Below the pieces are notes generated by a model. That model ran no database searches. It had not been told where the DNA came from and was given only the letters and a program-made list of their open reading frames with translations. Position numbers and translations under genes: made by a program. A stretch of 64,000 bases of DNA, taken from the NCBI GenBank assembly GCA_051530055.1, contig CM121343.1, positions 4,464,001-4,528,000 on the forward strand, written 5' to 3'. This document shows positions 9,703-19,499 of the stretch, in pieces. This stretch comes from Neoechinorhynchus agilis. Taxonomy: Eukaryota; Acanthocephala. Each line of letters opens with the position of its first letter. The first letter of the stretch is position 1.

Positions 9703-12700
9703 ATGAGTGACGCTAGATTTTATTCCTTCAAATCCTCATTCAGCCTGGAATTTTGGAAAACTGCTTGTGAACTCAAATTGAAGGAAACTAAACTAAGTGA
9801 GGAACCAATACCTATACGTCCAGTCTATGATTATTGTAGGTTGTTTGCTTTAACTAACTTACCAATTGTAAGTTCTTAAGCCTTCTACGGTCGACATCCG
9901 TACGTTTACTACGATGTTGATTCATTCGTTAATAATAATAATGGGTCACAATATCATCCAATGCACTTAAATGGAGCAATGGTTATTTGTAACACTCTTA
10001 GAAAATATTCAAAATTATGCAATGATCTCAGCCCCTATGTTCATAAGGTTCTCTGTTTTATTTTCTGCAATCTCCAATTTTTGCTTTAGTTTAATGACTT
10101 TAAGGACATTGGCGAATTTGTATGTGCTTATGTTATTGCCTATTTGGTTTGTTAAGAACTCGCTGTTGTTAATCTGCATTAATAATTTAACTAGGATTTA
10201 AAGACCTATGAAGTTCATTATCGATGTGCATATCCAACCTTGAGATTTAAATCGCCTATTAAAATGCTAGAGGTTACAGATGGAATCGGCCGTGAAATAA
10301 TAGATCTCCTCCAAAGAGATGAAGAAGCCATGTCAGAAATGCAATCGTCATATAAGCGGTTTATCAACCAGGGTGGGGACTATAAATATTTCGCAATTAA
10401 AGTAGATAATCGTGTTATTACGTCCATATCACAAAGGTCGTCGTTAATGATTTCGTACAACGTAAAGTTTGCACTTTTCCTAAAACCTGCCGCCTATATC
10501 GACTTCAATTGGAAATTTGAAATTGAACGTCTTACCGTTTTTATATATATTGAACATTATGTTATCTGATGAGATTAAGACTGCGACAAAGCAGCTAGAA
10601 AAATCAATCTGTATCGTTCATCTCATTAATTTTGAGACAACGAAGGTTTTAAAATTTCGGAAGCTGGTATCATTCTACTGTGAAAGCTTCAGAACGCTTT
10701 TTATAAGTTTTAGGTTAGAAATTTTTTTTCTCAAATAGGTTTCCAGAATATTTTGAAGTCATGAGAGCAGCACGCATCAGAAATTTTTTCTTAAAAATAA
10801 AACAATTTTGTTTGTACCGTGTTTTCGCTTGAGGTTGTTCCCGTATACTTTTCATGTCCTTTATCGTTGTTCATTAACATCAATGTGATGATATTAAGAA
10901 CCATAATATATTTGACCTTCAGAATTTTAAAATATGCTCTGAATCAAATTTCGTACTATCTCATCTTTTATGGATAACGTGCTTTTATCTATCTGAAAAC
11001 AACACACATATACCGCACACCTCAAATCTTTGGGATCTTTTACCATTATTGTGGTGGTTTTTGAACAGCGCCGCATTCTATTCCCAAGCACAGCTCGATG
11101 CAATTTAGTTCGCCACAATGAAGGGTCCACTCACTACTTCTTAAATTCCTTTAAACAGTGCTAATGTCACTCTGAAGTGTACTAGAAAAAGGAATGCTCC
11201 CAACAATCATTTCCAGTTTCACCGTTTTGTATCCACACGAAGAACTGCCTTTCCACGTACTTGGCAACACTCTTTATGATGGACAATCAATCATAGTTTG
11301 TCTCGTTTTTAATTTGAATGCCACTCGCCACAAGATTTCCATCTGTGTCTCCCCTCTCGTTGTAAGTCTAAGAATCGCAACATGAGATAAAAAATCTTTA
11401 AGTAATGTAGATCAGCTTCTCATTTCAACCACATAGAAATTTTCCTTGTCATCTAGCGCAGCTCTGTCAACATGATAGATAACCAAGTCTTTATAACATG
11501 CGTTGGTAGACATTGTTTACAGCACTAAATCTTTCTCTTATGCCCTGTGATAGACTAAGCCCACGTTTTTGGGTCATTGGTAAGTATTCGCTGTGGTTTA
11601 AGGACCGATTTTCCACTTAACAAAAAGTCTCATCGCTAATTTTGGGCTTTAAAGTATATAGAGGCTCTACTGTTATTGTTTGTGGCATTAGATTAGGTCA
11701 AATCAATACATTGAATGCCCTGAACAAAATTCCCAAATTTTAAAATGCAAGATTTGAACCTCTTCAACGTGTCTTACCAGACGAACTTTGTTGTAAGCGA
11801 AATCGTAAAACGCATTGACGAAGGAGATTCTGATCAACTAAGTGTGTAAGTTGCAATTCAATGTCTTGCGTATAATGCTTCCATTTTTAGGATTATATAT
11901 TCTGTTCCCATGATCCATCTCCACATTCCATGTACCCTGCATGGCCTGTTAGACAATTCCTCATTTACTTATCTTTCAATGTGTACGTTCGAATATTTCC
12001 TCAGGAATCTTATCCAAAACGATTTTAAAATAGCGAAAATGTCGAAAATGTGACAATGCTTTTAATGAGGCAATCATTCGATAAGATTTTTACTGAAAAA
12101 AAATCTTCTTCTCCTTCCCCATGGATGTTGGTTCGATTTTCTGATCTGTCTAATTTATCGAAAACAGCAGAACTAACTGGGTTTGAAAATTCTTCAATCT
12201 GCTGCAACGCGCAATACCCACATCTTGGGATTTACCTCAATCTCAGAGACAAACTTGATCCTGCAGTTTTGATAAACTCGTCAAACATTTTAAACCTTGA
12301 AATGATGAAATGGCAAATGGAGCCAAAAATGGATTTGAACCTGATTTCGAGTAAGAAATGTGTTTTATTTGGCTCAGGAACTTTAGGCTGCAACATAGCA
12401 AGGATTCTCATGGTACGTTTTTGAGTGTATCCGATTGTTTAGGATTCATATCATTAGGGATGGTCAGTGCAACACATCACTTTTGTTGATCAAGCATCTA
12501 GTGTTAGTGTATCCGCGCCTGTGAGACAATCCCTCTTCGCTTTCGACGATGCCAAATGTAATAATCAGCTTTCGAAGTGTGAATGTGCCGCCGCTGCATG
12601 TAGGAAAATAAATCCACAAATCGTAAGGAAGGATCTATTTTCGCAGTTCGAACGGATTTTTTAGTCTGTCAATGCCGTAAAATTGCATATACCGTGCCCA

Positions 12701-14019
12701 GGAAGTCTACATTGCAATGAAAACAAACAGGTCAACCAACTTAATCAATTGATCGATCTTATTGATTCCCACGACGTTGTTTTCTTGGTCACCGATACAA
12801 GGGAAAGCCGCTTAATACCCACACTGATAGCAAGGGCCAAAGATAAGGTTATTAAGTAGTAAATAACTTTTCAGGCTCATTTGCTGGTGACTTTCCCAGT
12901 TAACAATTATTATATTTCTTTTGCTTCAATGCATTCTAGCTGCTCCCAACGACTCGGTTTATTTACTTTTTGCAAGGAGACAGGTACAACACCTTTTTTT
13001 CTTATTCGTATTTTAGTTTTTTATAAAAAGTATAGATGCTAAAATTTCACCAAAATCTACTAGCGCCTTATCCAATTTTAGTTTAAAGATTTTGAGTCGA
13101 GGTTATCGTATTTGTTAGTTTAGCCTAAATTATTTAGCATTTATGTATAACGAAACCGTGATCTTAAACAATTTCGTGTGACTAGCACACGTCATTTTTT
13201 TAGCAGAAAGCTTTAAAGGTAATATTTAGGCTGCTACCTTCTTATTAGGTAACCATGGTTTCGGCTCTATAAATTTTCATGTCTTATACTTCGTTGTTCT
13301 AAGCTCCTAACATTAACTTGCAGTTTTTAAAAAATATGAAAGGAATTGTTTTTTGGCACTTTTAGTCACCAGCATAGATGTAGCTTTTTACAGAGAAAAT
13401 TTGATCCTTTGTGCATTCCATATTTTGCATTTTTCTAGATAGCAATTACAGTAGCCGTCGGTTTCGACAGTGCACTGGTTATTAGACACGGTCGTCTGAA
13501 CGACAACCTTGGTTGTTATTTTTGCACGGATAATTCCACACCTAATGCAAAATTTGGTCAAGACCGTACTCTTGATATGCAATGCACTGTATCCAGGCCC
13601 GGTATTTCGATGATTGTATCAGGATTCGCAGTTGAGATGTTGGTCAATTATTGTATGAAGGAATCCCTTGCACCCTCGTTCACATCCTGCATTCCACATA
13701 GCGTAAGTCAATATTTTTCAAATATTTAATACACTGTTTTAGATCCGAGTATTCTTGTCTAACTTTCATATAATCACTCCAGAAATACATGCATTTGACT
13801 TGTGTATCGCTTGTGGACCCAAGGTTTCCTTGTTATAACGTTTTCACGATTTTATCCCATACTCTTTAGGTGAGAGAGCAATTTAAAATAGACCCATACA
13901 AGTTTTTAATTACCATTCTAAATGAACCTAATATGCTGCCAGTGATATCAGGCTTAAATGATCACGTCAAGGGAATCGTTATTGACAACGAGGATGATGA
14001 TATTGTTGTTGTTCTGTAA
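9703..14019 (+). CDS. ATG7: Autophagy E1-like activating enzyme ATG7
   Basis: ATG7 activates ATG8 and ATG12 through a thioester and passes them to ATG3 and ATG10 in the cytosol. The start at 9703 gives FYSFKSSFSLEFWKTACELK, matching the family N-terminus. Later exons give DLKTYEVHYRCAYPTL (about 10198), DPSPHSMYPAWPVRQFL (about 11905, the YDPCNLAQYPGWP block), KCVLFGSGTLGCNIARILM (12357-12412, nucleotide-binding loop), HDVVFLVTDTRESR (about 12773) and LDMQCTVSRPG (about 13577, with the catalytic Cys). Zinc-ligand pairs GCYFC and CIAC are present. Supported introns include 11993-12033, 12413-12457, 12623-12664 and a 591-nt one at 12848-13438. A large intron lies near 10430-11745. The loop of about 33 residues before GCYFC in human ATG7 is missing. 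The tail is acidic (DNEDDDIVVVL). The exon near 11745-11855 is the least certain. Confidence 0.85.
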
Positions 14020-14170
14020 ACAAAAAGACGGTGGTTATGTTCAGCTTTATGCCGTTGATGGTCATTAATCAGGAAATAATATTTGTTGCGATCAGCACTT
14101 CTTAAGCACGATCGGAAATCAATATTATTGTAGCGCTTATACTCACTTTTTAGCCTTACATTTTAGACAA

Positions 14171-15318
14171 ATGCTTCAACTATTGAGAAAGTCTCTTGGT
14201 GGTCAAGGTAAACGCGCTCAGAATGAAGAGGCTGCTGGATTAGGGAATGAGTTATTCGCCTTGGGGAATTTCGCAGAGGCGAATCTCGCCTATACCGAAG
14301 CCCTCAAGACTCATGGCGAGTATGCAAATTTGTTTGTTAATCGCGCTTTATGTAAACTCATGCTCGGTGAATGGAATGAGGTGATTTCCGATTCGAAGCG
14401 AGCTATCGAAATCGACAATCAGAGCATAAAAGGGCATTTTTTTCTGGGGTTAGGTTATCTCGAGAAGGCCGAGCTGGACGAGGCCGTTCATCATTTACGA
14501 GAGGCCCGTTATTTGAGTGAGAAGTCTTTGGTTTTGTATATGGACGACCCGATCGAAAGGGCTCTTCGTCGAGCTTTTTACACACAATGGCAATTGAGAA
14601 ACGGAAAGGATAGCATAAGCGCAAAGGAAAAAGAAATTCCGGAGTATTTAGCATGTCAAATATGTATGGATATCCTCCAAGATCCAGTTATTACTCCAAG
14701 TGGCTTAACATATTGCAGACGGTGCATAACGCAATGGTTCTTGTTATGATTTCGTGGCACACAAAAGCTGCTGAGTGAAAACTTTCGCAGAAACTCGGTA
14801 GTTATACTTGGATTAGAACAACTATGAGCCATAAACAATTGATCTTACCAAAAGTATAGATCGACATGATAAAATATAAGCCATATTAAGAAAAATTTCA
14901 ATTCGAAGCAATTATTGTCAAATTTATCCTGATGTGAAAAATTGTGAAAAAAATGAAAATTTTAAAAGCTCAGACTTAAATATTTCGTGCCAGGCATATT
15001 ATACTTGGGAGTGCAAAGCGTTTGTGATAAAGCGCTTAAAATAGACGAAGTTATAAAGAAATGTTTATAGATGAAAATGTCATCTCTGCTTGAAGGGTGA
15101 AACTTTCCTCGGCTTGTTGTTTTTTTATAGTTGCAATAAATATACCGGTCTAAGCAAGAACCACTTGCATAACGGATATAATCTATAAGGTCGGACACTC
15201 AGATCCAGTGACTGGTACGCGGTTGGATGAGGTTGATTTGATTTCCAATATCGCAATACGTCAAGCTACGGAACATTTTTTGACTGATAATGGATGGGTA
15301 TATGCTGGGTTCGATTGA
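14171..15318 (+). CDS. STUB1: CHIP-type co-chaperone E3 ligase, interrupted by a MITE
   Basis: CHIP couples Hsp70/Hsp90 clients to ubiquitination, using TPR repeats to bind chaperone tails and a U-box to bind E2. Bases 14171-14731 encode three TPRs (AGLGNELFALGNF, LFVNRALCKLMLGEW, IKGHFFLGLGYLEKAEL) and the start of the U-box (IPEYLACQICMDILQDPVIT, SGLTYCRRCIT). The rest of the U-box (DIIYKVGHSDPVTGTRL to LTDNGWVYAGFD) follows at 15175-15318. The 435 bases between are an insertion with an 8-bp target duplication; read without it, the frame is open for 234 codons. Compared with human CHIP (303 aa), the central helical hairpin of about 85 residues is missing. Two of the five carboxylate-clamp positions are changed (human Lys30 and Lys72 equivalents), while Asn34, Asn65 and Lys95 equivalents remain. 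As it stands the message would end inside the U-box unless the insert is spliced out, and I found no in-frame splice pair. Confidence 0.8.
14732..15166. mobile_element. Non-autonomous hAT-type element (MITE), 435 bp
   Basis: The ends are CAATGGTTCTTG on the left and, reverse-complemented, AAGTGGTTCTTG on the right; the consensus CAGTGGTTCTTG is a typical hAT terminal repeat. Perfect 8-bp target duplications GCATAACG flank it at 14724-14731 and 15167-15174, the length made by hAT transposases. The interior encodes no transposase. The perfect duplication and still-open host frame indicate a recent insertion. Confidence 0.82.
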
Positions 15319-16042
15319 ACAACAAATGATCGATTATGTTTTGTAGACGCTTAATGATAGATATTACGGTGTGGTAAAGGGCGGGACGCGATGTGTATTA
15401 TGTGAATTCTGAAAGCTTACACTATTTGAATAGCACGTTTCATCTCTGCATCGACGGTCAGTTTGAAAAAGTGAGATTCAGGAATTATCTTTATTTCAAA
15501 ACTCAATCAGTTCGCTTAAGATAGATCCAAACCATTAAAAAAACTAACGTCAGATCAAACGCGGATGTATTTTGAGGCTTCTAACATGGCCCTTTCACAA
15601 AGGGTAGTTCTTTTAATTTCAAAGTTCCATTGAACTTGAAAAACGCATTCCATTTGCTACGCTGTTGACTTCACTTCGCCGCGAACGTCATCTTTTTATA
15701 TAACAATGAAGACGTAGTGAATGCGGCACTTCTCGTGACTTTATTTTTTGAAGCGTCTCGCAACTTCGCTTCTCCAAACTGACGTAGTAGCTTAGTTTTT
15801 CCACTTAAAATTCCTACAATCTATTTTAATGTTGCGTAATTGACGTCCATTTTGAAACGTGTTGCGCTCTCCCGCCAAATTCAATAATCTGGGGCGCTCG
15901 ATATACCCATATTTTCCACAAAGCGAATGATAAAATTGCCCCTCACTTCTACTTTGAGATTGGGACTCTTACATCTAAGAGCCTTCTGGCTCACTCGTCA
16001 CTCACAGCTAATGAATCTGCTACTTCGAAGTCAGTTATTTCG
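15319..16042. other. No gene recognised
   Basis: This is spacer between CHIP and the next gene. The last 150 bases should hold the 5' UTR of the membrane-protein gene; no defined promoter element is seen. Confidence 0.45.
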
Positions 16043-16978
16043 GTGAGCTCATCTTCTACGAACAACAAGTACAAGCATTTGAGTACATCCGGCATCTTTG
16101 CACAATCCCTCCTCGTTTCCCCGCCGCCATCATCATCATCATCATCATCCGAACAAGCTACGTTTCAACCAATAACGATTTTGGATAGCCTAAGAGAAGA
16201 GTCTTCATTTACAATTGTTTGTCTTATCGCTTTCTTTACCATTTCATTTGTCACGTTTTTACTTTGGCTTTTGAGAAACAGTGAACGGTACAATACCTAT
16301 CACAAACCGATGTCTCAATCAGGAAACGTAAAGCGACGTTCGAAATGGTGCTGCTGTGGATCGCGAACTAGACAAGCGTCACAAGATTCAAGGCGATTTC
16401 TAACCCTTGAACGGTTGTTTTGGAGGACGGAGCCAACTCTTTCCATGCATGATAGAAAATCTAATTCCGAGAAACCTTTACTTACTTCAAAAGATTGGCA
16501 AGGATCCAGTATAGTGATTGATATGTTCAACGGAGAACGAGAATCAACCGGGCAAGAGGACAGATCATCTTTAACAATGAGACCATTACAGCAAAAACTT
16601 TCGTCTTCAGGACTGCTACCAAAGCAGGCGTCCAATAGTCCACCATTGTTTCCATCAAATACAACTTTGGATCAAGATTCAATGGCCAGTAGCACGCCGT
16701 CGCATACAACAAGTCATTCGTTCGGATTTGATAAAGTACGATCCGGCTTCAAAAACAAGCAGCTTAACGCCAAGTGCACTGAACATTCCGCCCTACCAGT
16801 TGATAGCAACGTTGGTAGATCAAATACGAACATCAATAAGTTGCGACAGATTAGTACTTCAATCAGTCAGGAAACGGATCCATCTTATGGAATTGTATTG
16901 CCGCCTCGGCCAACCAGCAATAGATCATCGATTGTTCAGAGCACCGATGGGTCGGAAAGTGAACGAAGTGTTTACTAA
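16043..16978 (+). CDS. Single-pass membrane protein, unknown, 311 aa
   Basis: A single open frame encodes 311 residues. A short Ser/Pro-rich N-terminal part (including seven consecutive Ser from CAT-type codons) leads to one hydrophobic segment at about residues 55-77 (FTIVCLIAFFTISFVTFLL). It is followed by Arg/Lys and a KWCCCGS cluster at 101-107 that could be palmitoylated. The remaining 200 residues are Ser/Thr/Gln-rich and look disordered, ending SESERSVY. There is no signal peptide, so a type III or signal-anchor protein with the long tail in the cytosol fits best by charge. No family recognised. The length and biased composition argue for a real gene. Confidence 0.6.
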   Translation: MSSSSTNNKYKHLSTSGIFAQSLLVSPPPSSSSSSSEQATFQPITILDSLREESSFTIVCLIAFFTISFVTFLLWLLRNSERYNTYHKPMSQSGNVKRRSKWCCCGSRTRQASQDSRRFLTLERLFWRTEPTLSMHDRKSNSEKPLLTSKDWQGSSIVIDMFNGERESTGQEDRSSLTMRPLQQKLSSSGLLPKQASNSPPLFPSNTTLDQDSMASSTPSHTTSHSFGFDKVRSGFKNKQLNAKCTEHSALPVDSNVGRSNTNINKLRQISTSISQETDPSYGIVLPPRPTSNRSSIVQSTDGSESERSVY

Positions 16979-18199
16979 AAGCACGACTGTTAGTTTGTGT
17001 GCGTACCTCGGTCAATTGTTTATAAATTACGTGACATGCTTCTTATAGAATTATTTAAGCTTTAATCAGAAATAATCTTATTGGATGATGGATAATGCTT
17101 TTTGATGCTTGCCTATTTAATAGTTTATTTTCTAGCTCCAATACCTCGCGATGAAAACAATGATATTATTCCTATCGAGCAATTTAAAACATGTCATTTT
17201 ATGGCACGTCGCCATTTGAAGGGCATCCTAAATTTAAGCATAAACCACCTTTTCTATTGGCTAATGATGAAAATAAAGATTTATGTTAGTCATTGGTTAA
17301 AATGGAATCGCTGTTAATCTTTAAACCCGACAAAAATTTCGTGTGCTCCTCGGAACAAAACAGTCTTTTTGCATTCAAAGGAAAAAATCCAAATACTGTG
17401 AGCATCTCCGTCATATTTTTAAAATGTGATCAAATATCGATTCTTTGGTCAGTCCAAGATTCAGCTACATCAACTGTCGCCTTAAAGAGGATCGCAATTT
17501 GCTTCGAAAAGTTTATTGCACTTTAACTATACGGATAATGAACAGCTCGAGGAGTTATGATATAACTCGCATCGACTAAATATTATACTGACTTGCACCA
17601 ATAAAGATCTTTTTCGCTATTTACCAAGCATCAAACGCTATGGAAATCATCGACAGGTTTATGATCGATTTTAACATCTGATTCGATTGCGGCACAAAAC
17701 TCCGTTCATCAATCGATGAGATTAGCCAGACTAATGTTTTGTAGGATGAATGCTCCTAATCTCGGAACAATTGATTGGCCAGGTCCTGTGCCGCTGGCTC
17801 TATCAAACTTTTCTCCTAGTTTTACGCACTCGTCATCGAAAATGGACGCCAAAACGCTAAGCATAATCCTTGCAAGCTAAAATTCAATCAGTCTAAAACA
17901 TTGACCAGAATCTCCTGTAAATGGTTGGATAGTTGAATTTTTCGAATGAAATGCACCTAAACGATTAGCTTATTGAGAATATTGGTTTCTACATTGACTC
18001 AATCAATTAGCATTGTTTTGAAATTCCGGCTGATCATGCAAATGATCAACAAACAGTCATAGATTGCCTTTCGAGGGCGCAAAAATATGGTTCATGGAAA
18101 CAGTTCCTTCTAGCCGATGATTAACTTTTCAAATATCTACAAAAAACCCACTGACTACCTCTTGGCACCTTACAACCATCAATAACGTTGTTTTTTTGC
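16979..18199. other. No gene recognised
   Basis: This AT-rich stretch has open frames of 70-77 codons at 17102-17526 (plus), one with a hydrophobic start. I find no family, splice pattern or repeat to support a gene. It may include the 3' UTR of the preceding gene. Confidence 0.4.
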
Positions 18200-18461
18200 T
18201 CAACCACCGAACCCGTTTAAGGTTCTGCCCTGGCGTTTAAGGGCTTGGACAACGTCGATCGCTGTGATTGTCTTCCGTTTCGCGTGCTCCGTTTCGGGTC
18301 TCATCATAAATGAGCCCACTTATCGGTTTGAATCCATCGCAGCGTGCCAATCTTCGAATTGCGGGTTTCGTGATTCCTTCGATGTTGTCACGAAGGACTT
18401 TACGATGACGCTTAGTATCTGCTTTTCCCAGTCCTTTACCGCCTTTTCCTCGTCCTGCCAT
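18200..18461 (-). pseudogene. Histone H4 pseudogene with internal deletion
   Basis: The frame begins [13 protein letters not shown] and continues [11 protein letters not shown] and [12 protein letters not shown], unmistakably H4. It departs from H4 at normally invariant sites (ADT for GGA after GLGK; CDGFKP for RGGVKR). After SGLIYDETR about 18 residues (GVLKVFLENVIRDAVTYT in H4) are missing and the frame shifts; the 3' part still encodes [20 protein letters not shown] and GFGG before a stop at 18200. The loss removes the centre of the histone-fold long helix, so the product could not form a nucleosome. It is intronless, but so are normal H4 genes, so the copying route is unknown. Confidence 0.85.
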
Positions 18462-18887
18462 TTTGTCGATGGCTAGAAGATAACTTTCTGGTGGATGTTG
18501 GGATTTAATTTTTTGATGGAAGGCTATTCAGCGATCGATCAACTCCGAATTCCGCTACATTCAATTCCTTCTGAAAACGCGGTAAAACTTTCGTCATGAT
18601 GGATAATACATGGGTTCTAAAAGAGAATGACAATGTTTGGATCAACTCATGATCAGATCTCGACAACTCGGAGAACTTCGCTGGAGTATGGGAAAACTAA
18701 AAGAAGTTGGCCTTTTGAAAGTAACGCTAGCCACACAATCACAGAAACGATGAGTGAGCATGAGAAATATATAAAACTAATTTTATGGGTCTTCAACTAA
18801 GAAACAAACAAAGTAGAAATAAACTCTTTTCCAATCGGGATATTCCCGATCGAAGGCATAAAATTCTAACAAAACAACGATGTTAAC
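18462..18887. other. No gene recognised
   Basis: No coding or RNA feature is supported here. Confidence 0.45.
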
Positions 18888-19115
18888 CAGTGGCTGAGTT
18901 GCGTTCGATTGGTCGCTGTGTTCCACGGGGGTTGCGAGGCCGCTGGAAGGGTGGGGTCGGGTCTGAGATCGCCCATCGGCCCTAGAAGAGTGTTGGCCCT
19001 GTCCCTTCGAGTGCGGCCGAGCAACTCCGAAGTGTATGAGTTAGCCGAAAGGCTCCCAAAGACATGCCGTGAGGCCCTGAGTGTATGCAATTTAAGACAA
19101 ATAAAATAAATAAAC
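18888..19115 (+). repeat. tRNA-derived SINE A, copy 3
   Basis: This lies in the opposite orientation to copies 1 and 2. It shares the body from TTGGTCGCTGTGTTCCACGG through GAGTGCGGCCGAGCAACTCC and ends in an A/T tail (AAATAAAATAAATA). The tRNA-like head is degenerate or truncated. Confidence 0.65.
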
Positions 19116-19223
19116 CATATCTTAAAAAGGTAATTTCGCCGCTCACATAATAGTTCGCATAGACAAACCAATATACGATTCCTGGAGAACGCTTCGTGGA
19201 TGGAACAGAAACGGACTTCAAAA

Positions 19224-19310
19224 TGTGGGATGATCATAATCTCGCGGATAAAACATATTTTATTGTTCGCGAAATAGTTCGAAAGAGGAAGCCTCACCTC
19301 GTCGGTCATC
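19224..19310 (-). repeat. Hammerhead-like repeat, decayed copy
   Basis: Read on the minus strand it gives CGACGAGGTGAGG, TTCCTCTTTCGAAC, then TATTTCGCGAACAATAAAAT and TTTTATCCGCGAGATTATGA. The order and flanks match the motif at 1844-1925, including the downstream ATCATCCCACA. Core bases have changed (the T of CTGA and the C at the cleavage site), so this copy should be inactive. Confidence 0.55.
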
Positions 19311-19499
19311 TGAGATCCCTAAGGAGCCAAGGTCGTCTCCGACTGCAAAATCAGTTTTTGAAATGCAAACCCTTTAGCAAAAAAAGATTTTTATTAAAGT
19401 TCAAAGTGAGCACGGTTCCGTTTCACAATAGCATTCAACTCATCACGATGTCCTTCATGTTGATAATAGGCCAGGGCGAGGTGGGTTCTTTAATTTATT

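Noticed and set aside
10565-10600. Another CTGATGAG near 10566 as a hammerhead
   Set aside because: No GAAA and no stem II at the right spacing.
10430-11740. A separate gene inside the large ATG7 intron
   Set aside because: Frames of 60-67 codons have no recognisable content and ATG7 blocks lie on both sides in order.
18909-19309. Frames up to 147 codons opposite and within SINE A copy 3
   Set aside because: Shadow frames of the SINE and the adjacent hammerhead-like repeat.
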